A DNA stretch of 64,000 nucleotides from an uncultured Blastocatellia bacterium (GTDB lineage Bacteria; Acidobacteriota; Blastocatellia; Chloracidobacteriales; Chloracidobacteriaceae): contig CALGZC010000038.1 of the NCBI GenBank assembly GCA_937934745.1, forward strand, positions 62,001-126,000, written 5' to 3'. The notes under the pieces were generated by a model. The model was not told the origin of the DNA, did not search any database, and saw only the letters and a list, made by a program, of their open reading frames with translations. Each line of letters starts with the position of its first letter. Within the stretch, counting starts at the first letter, position 1. A program made the position numbers and the translations under genes. Positions 18,697-28,075 of this stretch are shown piece after piece.

Positions 18697-21600
18697 ATGC
18701 GTAGCGAACACTCCAGTTGTGGTGTTGGTTTTGTCACGTCCCGATGCGGCGCAGCTGAGCGCCACGTGGTGACGGCGGCGCTGCACGCTCTATGCTGCGT
18801 CGAACACCGTGGTGCATGTGCCGCCGACGGACTGACCAGCGACGGGGCCGGGATCATGACTGATCTGCCTTACGCACTGTTCGGCTATCTGCCCGAAAGC
18901 ATCGCCGTTGCGTTTTTGTTCCTTCCTTCCGACGCCGCCGTGAGCGTCAAAGCCTTTGACATCTTTACCGAAACCTTTGAGCTTTATGACCTCCACGTAC
19001 TGGAAAGCCGCGATGTCCCCACCAACCCCACCATTCTCGGCCCGACGGCGCAGCGGACACTTCCAACCCTCAAGCAAGCTGTTATCAAGCGCCCGGTGCA
19101 GGCGCGGACCCTGGCCGGGTTTGAACGCCTGCTCTACGCCGCCAAGCAGATGACCCGTAAGCGGTGGCGAAAGCTCGGACTCGACACACATTGCTTCTTT
19201 GCTTCCCTTTCCGCGACAACCGTGGTGTACAAGGCGCTGGTGCGCGCTCCCGACCTCGACCGGTTCTACCTTGATTTGCAGCACCCGGCGTTTGTCTCCC
19301 GCTTTGCCCTCTTCCACCGCCGGTTCAGCACCAACACGCGAACCGCCTGGGATCGCGCACAGCCGTTCCGGCTCATTGCCCACAATGGCGAAATCAACAC
19401 CATTGCCGGCAATCGCGCCTGGGCGGCTTCGCGCGAGCGGTCGCTGGGACTCGAAGCCGGCGAATTGCTGACGCAGACCGGCATCAGCGACACCGGAAGC
19501 CTCAACGAAATGATCGAGGCACTGCGCTACCGCAGTGGGGTGCTCAGTCTGGCCGAGGCGCTGGCCATTCTCATGCCCCCGGCCGAACCCGACCCGTACC
19601 ATACCTTCTGGGGTCGGGCGCTTGAACCCTGGGACGGCCCGGCCATTGTCGTCTTTGCCGATGGCCAAGTCGTCGGCGCGCGGCTTGACCGAAACGGTTT
19701 TCGTCCGGGGCGCTGGGTTGAGACCAATGACTTTTTCTACCTAGCATCCGAGGCCGGCGCCTTCACTGTGGACGAAGGCAAGGTGCGGGCCAAAGGGGCA
19801 CTGCACGCCGGCACCGGCGTCGTCGTGGACTTACGCTCCGGCAGCATCAGTTTCACCGAACCGCGTGCCCAGCCGACGGTTGCCGGTGCGGTGTTCGACC
19901 CGCGGACGCGCCGCCTGCCGCCGTTTCCGCCACCCTCGGCACCGACTGCGATGCATCTCGCCGTGGCCTTCGGTTACACTGCCGACGATGTCCAGGCGAC
20001 GCTGGTTCCAATGGCAGCGACCGGTAAAGAACCTATCGGTTCGATGGGCGACACGGCCTGTCTGGCAGTCCTGTCTGATTTGCCACGCCCGCTGTTTGAT
20101 TTTTTCTACCAAGACTTCGCCCAGGTCACCAACCCGCCGGTGGACTACCTCCGCGAAGGTTGGGTCATGAACACCACGGTCCACCTCGGCGCCAAGCCCA
20201 ACATCTTTGCCCCTAAGACACTTGTTCCACCTCCGCTTGCCATCGAACTGGACGGCCCGGTGCTGTCCCTTGCCGAGGTCGCCGGACTCCGCGACGCGGT
20301 GGGGACAACGCGCCTGGGCGTCCACGTTGCAGAACTGGATGCCACCTTTGCCGTCGCCAACGGCGCACGCGGCTTACAAACGGCGCTCGAGGAACTGCAA
20401 CGCCAAGCGCTCAACCTAACTGAACACGGCACGTCTGTCCTCATCGTCAGCGACCGCCGGGTTGGACCGACCCGGGCGCCCATTCCGTCTTTGTTGGCGC
20501 TGCGCGCGATTGTCAACGGGCTGAACGAAGCCGGGATGCTGCTCGACGCTGCGCTGGTGATGGACACTGGTGAAGCGCGCACGGCGCACCACATCGCCAT
20601 GCTCATCGGTTTCGGCGCAGCGGCCGTCGCTCCATATCTCGCGCTGGAGTGCGGACGGTTTGGTCACCACCCTGAGCTGGAAGCCCTACCACCCGATAGA
20701 CGCGAGGCCAACCTCATTCAGGCGCTGACCGGCGGAGTACTCAAAATCATGGCCAAAATGGGCATTTCCGTTTTGGCCGCTTACCAGAACGCCCAGCTCT
20801 TCACCCCGATTGGACTCGGGCCGAAGCTTCTCGAGACGTTTTTCCCAGGCAAGGAAAGCTATCTAGGCGGACTTGAACTCGACGATATTGCCCGGCGGCA
20901 AATCGCCCACCAGGCAGCCTGGTTGGCCGACCGCAACGGTGACCAGGAGGCGCTCGATCTGCGCCGCCTGCCGCGCCATTTTCGTTTCAAGGAAGACACC
21001 CAGGGCACACGCGGCGAGCGGCATGCCATGACCACGGCCCGCGCACGGGCCGTCCATGCCTTTGTGCGTGCCGACCGGCCGGCGCCAGAACACTATGCCA
21101 CGTACTTGGCGCTCGGTGCGGCCAACGAGCCGATCAGCCCACGTCATCTCCTGACGCTACGCACCGACGAGCCGGCACTCCCACTAGAGGCCGTGCAGTC
21201 TCGGACGGCTATTCTGCAAACCTTTGGGACGGGTGGGATGTCGTTTGGGGCGATCAGCGCCGAGTCGCAACGCGATTTGATCGTGGCGATGCAGCGCATC
21301 GGTGGGCGCAGTAACAGCGGCGAAGGCGGCGAAAACCCGTACTACTTTGAGACGGGCATAACGGCCGTCACCAAGCAGATCGGTTCGGCGCGGTTCGGCG
21401 TGACAGCGCGCTACCTTGTGACAGGTCAGGAAATCCAAATCAAAATGGCGCAGGGCGCAAAACCGGGTGAGGGGGGGCAGTTGATGCGCCATAAGGTGAC
21501 GCCGGAGATTGCACGCGCCCGATATACCGCTCCGGGAATTGATCTGATTTCCCCGCCGCCGATGCACGACATCTACAGCATCGAGGACCTTAAGCAACTC

Positions 21601-23067
21601 ATCGAAGAACTCAAAAGCCTGCATCCACAAGTGCGCGTCAGCGTCAAGCTTGTCGCCGGCGCCAATCTCGGAACGATTGCCGTCGGTGTGGCCAAGGCCG
21701 GGGCGGACATCATCCACGTCGCCGGCGGCGATGGAGGCACCGGCGCTGCCGGTCTGATGTCCATGGCGCATGCCGGACTGCCGTGGGAAATCGGCCTGTG
21801 GGAAACGCATCGGGCGTTGTGCGAGGAAGGTCTGCGCGGCAACGTCACCCTGCGCGTGGATGGCGGCTTAGCAACCGGACTGGACGTGGTGTTAGCCGCC
21901 GTACTCGGCGCAGAAGAGTTCGATTTCGGCAAACTGGCGCTCGTCGCACAGGGCTGCATCATGGCGCGGATTTGTGAAACCAATCGGTGTCCGGCTGGGA
22001 TTGCCACCCACGACCCTAAACGCAAGGCCAAGTACACAGGGCGTCCCGAGCATGTTGTGCGGTGGTTTGAGGCGATTGCCGATGACGTCCGGCAATGGCT
22101 GGCCAAAGCCGGGCTGCCGACGCTGACCGCCGCCATCGGACGGACTGACCGGCTGGCACCGAATCCGCGCCAGGCCAAGTACCTGACGGAGCGCCGGCTT
22201 GATCTTTCGTTCTTCCTGACCCCACCCCTGCCGCTGCCACCGGCAACGGAGCGTCCATCTTTTTCGGTGGGGGAACTCAACCAACGCATTGTGGACGATG
22301 TCCGGGCCAGTCTGTGTGCTGGACAAACAACCTACGTTGGCGACTATCCCATCACAAACCGTGACCGCGCCGTACCGGCGACGCTAGCCGGCTGGCTGGC
22401 GCAGATGGCCCACAGGCAGGCGTTCCAGCCCGATGGACACCAGTCACCCTCACCCACCTCCGTGACCCTGCGCTTTACCGGCAGCGCCGGGCAGGGTTTT
22501 GGGGTCTTTCTGACCGACGGGCTGCGGGTCGGCTTGCAGGGTGAAGCGAATGACTCGGTCGGAAAAGGCATGAGTGGTGGGAAGATCGTCATCCGCCCCC
22601 ATCCGGCCCTGCGCGGCGAGCAGGAAGCAAACGCCATTCTCGGCAATGCGGCACTCTATGGCGCAACAGGCGGCGTTCTGTATGTCGGCGGCTTTGCCGG
22701 TGATCGCTTTGCCGTCCGCAACAGCGGCGCAACGGCCGTCGTGTACGGCGTTGGACTGCACGCCTGCGAGTATATGACCGGCGGACGTGTGGTCATCTTA
22801 GGCCCGACCTCAAAAAATCTTGGCGCCGGGATGACCGGCGGTTGTATTTATGTGTACGACGGAGCACCGCCCGCGCATGTCAACTGGGATTTTCTGACCA
22901 AGCGCGCCCTTACGTCAGAGGAATGCGATGCGCTGCGGGAGCTGTTATTGGACTTCATGCTAGAAACTGACAGCCGCTCCGTGCGCACCCTGCTCGACGC
23001 CTGGGAAACCAACGCTGCCCGTTTCACGGCCTACGTCCCACGTGGACAGGAGCAACCGCGCACCTAA
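18697..23067 (+). CDS. gltB: Glutamate synthase, large (GltB-type) subunit
   Basis: The 1,456-residue product has the full large-subunit order: class II glutamine amidotransferase (Cys8 in SSCGVGFV, normally exposed after removal of a short propeptide), a central domain, an FMN-binding synthase domain (GTGGMSFGAIS..., SNSGEGGE), [3Fe-4S] cysteines 1087, 1093 and 1098, and a C-terminal GXGXG beta-helix (from about 1210). It transfers the glutamine amide to 2-oxoglutarate. No gltD (NADPH subunit) is adjacent: the next gene is yajQ. The electron donor, ferredoxin or a distant GltD, is therefore open. No strong ribosome-binding site is visible; the start is fixed by the short propeptide. Confidence 0.96.
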   Translation: MRSEHSSCGVGFVTSRCGAAERHVVTAALHALCCVEHRGACAADGLTSDGAGIMTDLPYALFGYLPESIAVAFLFLPSDAAVSVKAFDIFTETFELYDLHVLESRDVPTNPTILGPTAQRTLPTLKQAVIKRPVQARTLAGFERLLYAAKQMTRKRWRKLGLDTHCFFASLSATTVVYKALVRAPDLDRFYLDLQHPAFVSRFALFHRRFSTNTRTAWDRAQPFRLIAHNGEINTIAGNRAWAASRERSLGLEAGELLTQTGISDTGSLNEMIEALRYRSGVLSLAEALAILMPPAEPDPYHTFWGRALEPWDGPAIVVFADGQVVGARLDRNGFRPGRWVETNDFFYLASEAGAFTVDEGKVRAKGALHAGTGVVVDLRSGSISFTEPRAQPTVAGAVFDPRTRRLPPFPPPSAPTAMHLAVAFGYTADDVQATLVPMAATGKEPIGSMGDTACLAVLSDLPRPLFDFFYQDFAQVTNPPVDYLREGWVMNTTVHLGAKPNIFAPKTLVPPPLAIELDGPVLSLAEVAGLRDAVGTTRLGVHVAELDATFAVANGARGLQTALEELQRQALNLTEHGTSVLIVSDRRVGPTRAPIPSLLALRAIVNGLNEAGMLLDAALVMDTGEARTAHHIAMLIGFGAAAVAPYLALECGRFGHHPELEALPPDRREANLIQALTGGVLKIMAKMGISVLAAYQNAQLFTPIGLGPKLLETFFPGKESYLGGLELDDIARRQIAHQAAWLADRNGDQEALDLRRLPRHFRFKEDTQGTRGERHAMTTARARAVHAFVRADRPAPEHYATYLALGAANEPISPRHLLTLRTDEPALPLEAVQSRTAILQTFGTGGMSFGAISAESQRDLIVAMQRIGGRSNSGEGGENPYYFETGITAVTKQIGSARFGVTARYLVTGQEIQIKMAQGAKPGEGGQLMRHKVTPEIARARYTAPGIDLISPPPMHDIYSIEDLKQLIEELKSLHPQVRVSVKLVAGANLGTIAVGVAKAGADIIHVAGGDGGTGAAGLMSMAHAGLPWEIGLWETHRALCEEGLRGNVTLRVDGGLATGLDVVLAAVLGAEEFDFGKLALVAQGCIMARICETNRCPAGIATHDPKRKAKYTGRPEHVVRWFEAIADDVRQWLAKAGLPTLTAAIGRTDRLAPNPRQAKYLTERRLDLSFFLTPPLPLPPATERPSFSVGELNQRIVDDVRASLCAGQTTYVGDYPITNRDRAVPATLAGWLAQMAHRQAFQPDGHQSPSPTSVTLRFTGSAGQGFGVFLTDGLRVGLQGEANDSVGKGMSGGKIVIRPHPALRGEQEANAILGNAALYGATGGVLYVGGFAGDRFAVRNSGATAVVYGVGLHACEYMTGGRVVILGPTSKNLGAGMTGGCIYVYDGAPPAHVNWDFLTKRALTSEECDALRELLLDFMLETDSRSVRTLLDAWETNAARFTAYVPRGQEQPRT

Positions 23068-23124
23068 TGCATTAACCTGCTTCCTCCGACAAGGACAAGG
23101 CGACGACCAACCACGGTTACAACT

Positions 23125-23622
23125 ATGGCCAAGGACAACTCATTCGACATCGTTTCACAGGTTGATCTGGCAGAAGTCGTCAACGCCATCAACCAAGCCA
23201 CCAAAGAGATCGGTCAACGCTTTGACTTCAAAGGCAGTCAAAGTCGGATCGAGCTGGAAGGCCACGAAATCGTGCTGACGGCTGATGACGAATACAAACT
23301 CAAGAGCATCATAGACATTCTCCAGTCGAAGCTCATCAAACGCAACGTGTCACTCAAGGCGCTTGAATACGGCAAGGTTGAGCCGGCAGCCGGCGGCACC
23401 GTGCGGCAGCGGGTGAAGCTTCAGCAAGGGATTCCAACCGAAAAAGCACGTGAAATTGTGAAGTTCATCAAGGACACGAAGGCCAAAGTGCAGGCTGCCA
23501 TTCAGGGTGATATGGTGCGTGTCAGCGGCAAGGATCGTGACGTGCTTCAGGAAGTCATTGCCAAGCTACGGGCGCATGACTTCGGCATAGACATGCAATT
23601 TACAAACTACCGCTCCAATTAG
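23125..23622 (+). CDS. yajQ: YajQ family nucleotide-binding protein
   Basis: The 165-residue product matches YajQ over its whole length: the N-terminal SFDIVSQVD, the RFDFKGS motif, and a C-terminal repeat of the same fold ending [12 protein letters not shown]. YajQ proteins bind nucleic acid or nucleotides; some in Xanthomonas and Pseudomonas bind cyclic di-GMP. The role here is not known. It follows gltB by 57 bp on the same strand. Confidence 0.95.
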   Translation: MAKDNSFDIVSQVDLAEVVNAINQATKEIGQRFDFKGSQSRIELEGHEIVLTADDEYKLKSIIDILQSKLIKRNVSLKALEYGKVEPAAGGTVRQRVKLQQGIPTEKAREIVKFIKDTKAKVQAAIQGDMVRVSGKDRDVLQEVIAKLRAHDFGIDMQFTNYRSN

Positions 23623-23753
23623 CGTATCTCCTGAGTGCGCCGTTGCCCAGCCAGGGCGGACACAAACCCTCCCGGCGTACACAGGGCTTGCAGGCAGGGG
23701 GGTCGGGGTGTCCGGCTCGGCGGCACACTCCAGGCACAGCGGAGCTTCCCTCC

Positions 23754-25457
23754 ATGGACGGCTTTCTTCTGACGGCGCTGGTGAAAGAGATCAGCGCCAC
23801 ACTGGCGCAAGGCAACCGTGGGTTGCCGGTCGGTAAGATTGCCGCGACCGGCCGGGACACCGTCACGCTCGACCTAGGGCAGCGCGGCCGCCGTTGGCTT
23901 GTTCTGGCCGCCCGCCCACACGACAGCCGCTTCTATTTGACCGAGCACCCTCCGCAGGGGGACAACGCCGTGGGCGAGCCACCCTTTGTTGCGCGGCTGC
24001 GTAAGGCGCTGCGCGGCGCACGACTGGTCGGCCTTGCCAAAGTCCCTACGGAACGTTCGGTGACGTTGACATTGGACGGTTTTAACACGGCCGAACAACC
24101 AACGCGGTGGCTTCTGCGCCATGACCTGACAGGGCGCTATGCCAATCTCTGGCTTCTGACCGAAGATGAAACCGTTGTGGACGCCCTGCGTCCGTGGGAC
24201 GGCGCACCCGGGGATCCCTACCGGAGTCCCACCGGGCCGGCCGCTCGGCGGCTCGCCTGGGACGCTGTGACGCCGGATATGTTGCCGGAAACAACGGCGG
24301 CGCTGGCGCAGTTTCTGCTCGAGCACCTCCAGGGTTGTCGGCCATCGGTCGCGCGCGAAGTTGCGTTTCGGGCGCAGTCCGGCACGGTATGGGCAGCATT
24401 TGCCGATGTCCGGGCGGAGCTCCTGCGTCCAACGGCATTCTTCCTCTACAAGAAACCGGAAGGCTGGGAATTGTCACCGGTGCAATTGACGCACGCACCG
24501 GACACCCTGGTCAAAACCTTTCCTTCGGCCCGCGAGGCCGTCGCCGCTCTGTTTGACCACCTGGAGCGACAGACGACCCAGGCAGCACAGCTCCGCCAAT
24601 GGCGGCGGGCGGCGACCACCTGGCGGCGGCGGCTGGAACGTGCGCTGCACAAGCTCGATCAAGCCACCGCCGCGGCGCAGAACGCCGAACAGTGGCGACG
24701 CTGGGGTGAGTTGTTGTACGCCAACCTGGCCACGGCCCGGCGAACTCCGGCCGGCGTGGAAGTTGTGGACTACTATGCCCCTGAACAGCCGACAATCCTG
24801 ATCCCCCTACCATCGGCTGCGGAAGATTTGGTGGCGGCTGCACAGCACTATTTCCACCGCTACCAGCGCGCACAACGCACCCTGGAGACCAACGCTGCAC
24901 GGCGCGCAACACTGGTGCAAGACCTGGCGACCGCCATCCAGCTCGAACAACAGGCAGCCACTGCCGGCAACACCGAAGCGCCGCCAAACTGGCTCGCTGA
25001 GCTGCGCACCCGGCTGCCGTTTGATCTCCGGCCACGTGAGCCGGCGGCAACTGACAGCAGCCGATTGCGCGAACAAAACGACTGGACTGGGTTGCGGCGG
25101 TATCGCGGTCCTGCCGGGTATGAGATTGTCGTCGGTCGGACGGCGCACGACAATGACCGCCTCACCTTTACCCTGGCCCGCCCCCACGACCTCTGGCTGC
25201 ATACGGCCGACTATCCGGGCGCGCATGTCATCATTCGTAACCCCCAGCGGAACCCTATCCCACCACAGGTTGTACTGGCCGCAGCCGAACTGGCGGCCTA
25301 TTTCTCACAGGCAAAGCAAGCCGGCCGGGTTGATGTGCGCGTGGCAGAGCGGCGGCACGTTGCGCGTCCGCGCCGGGGTGCGCCGGGGCAGGCGCTGGTG
25401 CGCAGGAGTCGGACGGTCACCGTCACCCCCCGTGAAGTGCTACCCCGCCTGGCCTGA
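23754..25457 (+). CDS. rqcH: NFACT-family protein (RqcH / fibronectin-binding protein A homologue)
   Basis: The 567-residue length is normal for bacterial RqcH. It shows an NFACT-N domain (about 1-220), a helical coiled-coil middle (about 280-430) and the NFACT-R domain with PHDLWLHTADYPGAHVII near residue 480. RqcH recruits alanyl-tRNA to stalled 50S subunits and adds C-terminal poly-alanine degradation tails. The N-terminal DHxxL region is divergent (DGFLLTALVKEI), so activity is likely but not proven. The ATG at 23754 has GGAG 9 bp upstream. The first 37 residues of the longer frame look non-coding. Confidence 0.83.
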   Translation: MDGFLLTALVKEISATLAQGNRGLPVGKIAATGRDTVTLDLGQRGRRWLVLAARPHDSRFYLTEHPPQGDNAVGEPPFVARLRKALRGARLVGLAKVPTERSVTLTLDGFNTAEQPTRWLLRHDLTGRYANLWLLTEDETVVDALRPWDGAPGDPYRSPTGPAARRLAWDAVTPDMLPETTAALAQFLLEHLQGCRPSVAREVAFRAQSGTVWAAFADVRAELLRPTAFFLYKKPEGWELSPVQLTHAPDTLVKTFPSAREAVAALFDHLERQTTQAAQLRQWRRAATTWRRRLERALHKLDQATAAAQNAEQWRRWGELLYANLATARRTPAGVEVVDYYAPEQPTILIPLPSAAEDLVAAAQHYFHRYQRAQRTLETNAARRATLVQDLATAIQLEQQAATAGNTEAPPNWLAELRTRLPFDLRPREPAATDSSRLREQNDWTGLRRYRGPAGYEIVVGRTAHDNDRLTFTLARPHDLWLHTADYPGAHVIIRNPQRNPIPPQVVLAAAELAAYFSQAKQAGRVDVRVAERRHVARPRRGAPGQALVRRSRTVTVTPREVLPRLA

Positions 25458-25546
25458 ATTCGGTTCCATTGCCGGCCGATCAGTGCCGTTCTGCGTGTGG
25501 CCGGTCGTGGCTGCCGGTGACCCCGTCCAAACCCGGCCCATCGCTC

Positions 25547-28075
25547 TTACAGCGTCCACTGGCGATAGAGGCGGGGCAACGCCTCCGGTAGCTGAACGGC
25601 CGTCCGAATCCGTGCATAGCGCCCGCGTCCGAACAAGGCATCCAGCAAGCCAGACTCCTGTCCGGCTTCGACTGCGACGGCCAGGGGCTTGACGCCGAGC
25701 GCCTGCGCCTCTCCCAGCGCCTGCCTTGTATCGGCAACAGCATACGTCACATCACCATAATCACCGTCCTGGGGCAGTCCATCGGTGACGATGAGCAACA
25801 ACCGTTGCCGTGCGGGCGCAGTCAAGAGCAAGCGGGTCGCATGCCGGACCGCCGCACCGAGACGGGTGTTCGCTGCCGGCGCCAGTGTGGTCAAGCGCGG
25901 CGCGAGGTACGCCGCCGATTCGCCGAACGTCTTGAGTCGGAAACACGCCACGGCATGCCGGCCGCGACTGTTGAATGCATAGACCGCAAACCGGTCTCCA
26001 AGCTGCTCGAGCGCCAAGGACAAACAGTGAATACTCTCAATGGCACTGTCTAGGACTCGGCGCATCCCCCCTGCTGCACCGAGGTCGTGGATCGGCTTGC
26101 CGGTAGAACGCGAAATGTCCAGCAATAGCAAAACGGCGACCGAGCGGGTCAGGCGCCGCCGGACGGCATACACGGCGTCGGCTGCTCGCCACCCGCTCCG
26201 CCGCTCGACGTAGCGATCAATGACTGCCTCTAGAAACAGCTCTTGACCGTCCGTTGTCGGACGAAGCCAGGCCATATCCGTTCGCGGCCACCGGTCACAG
26301 ACCCGCCGTACCTGCGCCACCGTCGAGTTGGCGGGAACGTCCGACGGTCGTCGGCCACCTGCTATGCCGAGGTCCAGCACGCGGCACCAGTTAGGGCGAT
26401 AATCTCCCAGGCGCACGTCCCATTCCGGGTACCGGTAGGTTTCCACCACAGTCCAGGCAGGTGCTAGATCGCCGATCCAGGCCCGATCGGATGCCAACGT
26501 TGTATTGGCGGGCGGCGCGCCGGTCGGTGTCATCATCTCAGGCAGCGGCACCGGCTCAGCTCCCAGACCGGCCGTTGAACCACGTGTCTCCCCGTCCGGC
26601 GGTGCCAGAACCGGCGCCTCGGCCGCAAGCCGCCCGGTGGAGTCCGTCGCCGATGGCGACGCCGCATCCTGGTTCGGTGAGCGAGCTTCCGGTGACCGGC
26701 ATTTTTGGGTCGGGGGTGGCAACAGCCGGTAGACCTCCAACGTTGCCCGCAACGAATCGGCGACCGTAGCTTCCTGGGTCAAACAAGGGGCCAGGGCAGC
26801 TGCAAGCGTGCCGGTCAAAGCAGCATATTCCGCTTCAATATCGGCTCCAACCTGCCCGACCAGCGCCAACCGAAACAACAGCTCGACGGCAGCCGTTGTC
26901 AGCGGGGCCCCGGTCAACGACCGGCGGCTGACCAGCAACGGCGCCGTCAGTGCGGCGGTGTCCCGGGCAACACCGCGGTATGCACGGCGCATACGCCAGA
27001 GAACGCGCGCCATTTCGATGACATCAAATAGGGCCTCCGCTGTGTCCCGGTCGGGAAACAGTGCCAGCGTATCGCGCGCCGTGATCACTGCCGGGCGGGG
27101 CGGTAGGACCGGTTCCACGGCGCGGGGACGGACGACGGCAAAATCAACGTGCGACAAGCCGCCGGCGCCGGCTCCCAGGCCGGCAAAAAACGCCCGCGTA
27201 ACCTCGTACGCCGCAACGACCGGCGGCATATCGGGCGTGTCCGTCCCAAAGAGCAACCGACCGGCGGCTTGGGCAGCTAAGAGTTTGTACAGCAGGAAAT
27301 TCCGGCTGCGTTCCGGAAAGACTGCAACCCGGCGCGGCAGGGACAAACAGTGGACATCAGTGGTCGGCGCTACGCGGCCGCCAATTTCCGTTCCAACGGC
27401 TTCCGAAGTCAGCGGGAGCAGACGAAAGTTCTGCCCGGTCAGCGCCCGCAAGTAGTACTGGAGGGTTGGCGCCACCTCCACCAACGGCAGTCCTGGGAGG
27501 CACGCCTCTAACAAGTGTTGGGCCTGATCCGTTTCCAGCCGTAAGAACGACCCCAGTTTGGACACCTCGCCGCCGCTGTGCGACCGGCTCACTGCCAGCC
27601 ACTTCACAAAGGCCTCGGCGGTGAGTTCTGGATGGTGAACCGCCGCCCGCAAAGCCGCCACACCGAGCAGCGGCTGTTCGGCATACAACGAACCTACGGC
27701 AACCAACAGCGCCACACTCCGTTCGTCCCGCGCCAGCGATGCGGCGACCTGACAGGTCTCCCGGATAATGTCGGCCAAGCGCGCTGTATGGTGGGTTTCG
27801 CCGGCCAACGTCAAGAGCCGACAGATTTCGACAAATGCGCCGGTGCCAAGTTGACCGACAAGCGCCGGCGCCCGGGCCGTAAAGTCATCCACAGCCTGGG
27901 GTGACAGGCGCTTCAACGCCGCGCCTACCGACGCCAACGCCGTCGCTGCAATAGCCGGAAGCGGTGCGCCCAGGTCGCTTCCCTGCGGCAAGGCTACGGC
28001 GGCAGGTGGCGTTTCAGGCAGACGTCCGTTTGCCGGCGGCCGGCGAAAGAACCGCGCCCAAGTCCGAAACCACAT
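25547..28075 (-). CDS. VWA-domain protein of the NorD/CbbO type
   Basis: The 842-residue product has a helical, Ala-rich N-terminal two thirds, a low-complexity Pro/Ser linker (about 450-530) and a C-terminal von Willebrand A domain. Its MIDAS motif is DISRSTG at residue 653 onward and it has VTDG later; YPEWD...YRPNWC before the VWA is typical of NorD and CbbO. Those proteins pair with MoxR-family AAA+ ATPases (NorQ, CbbQ) that activate nitric-oxide reductase or Rubisco. No such ATPase is nearby. The start ATG shares its A with the stop TAA of the RND pump gene (TAATG at 28077-28073), so translation is coupled to that gene. An upstream in-frame start at 28147 would lie inside the pump gene. 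Confidence 0.8.
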   Translation of the reverse strand: MWFRTWARFFRRPPANGRLPETPPAAVALPQGSDLGAPLPAIAATALASVGAALKRLSPQAVDDFTARAPALVGQLGTGAFVEICRLLTLAGETHHTARLADIIRETCQVAASLARDERSVALLVAVGSLYAEQPLLGVAALRAAVHHPELTAEAFVKWLAVSRSHSGGEVSKLGSFLRLETDQAQHLLEACLPGLPLVEVAPTLQYYLRALTGQNFRLLPLTSEAVGTEIGGRVAPTTDVHCLSLPRRVAVFPERSRNFLLYKLLAAQAAGRLLFGTDTPDMPPVVAAYEVTRAFFAGLGAGAGGLSHVDFAVVRPRAVEPVLPPRPAVITARDTLALFPDRDTAEALFDVIEMARVLWRMRRAYRGVARDTAALTAPLLVSRRSLTGAPLTTAAVELLFRLALVGQVGADIEAEYAALTGTLAAALAPCLTQEATVADSLRATLEVYRLLPPPTQKCRSPEARSPNQDAASPSATDSTGRLAAEAPVLAPPDGETRGSTAGLGAEPVPLPEMMTPTGAPPANTTLASDRAWIGDLAPAWTVVETYRYPEWDVRLGDYRPNWCRVLDLGIAGGRRPSDVPANSTVAQVRRVCDRWPRTDMAWLRPTTDGQELFLEAVIDRYVERRSGWRAADAVYAVRRRLTRSVAVLLLLDISRSTGKPIHDLGAAGGMRRVLDSAIESIHCLSLALEQLGDRFAVYAFNSRGRHAVACFRLKTFGESAAYLAPRLTTLAPAANTRLGAAVRHATRLLLTAPARQRLLLIVTDGLPQDGDYGDVTYAVADTRQALGEAQALGVKPLAVAVEAGQESGLLDALFGRGRYARIRTAVQLPEALPRLYRQWTL

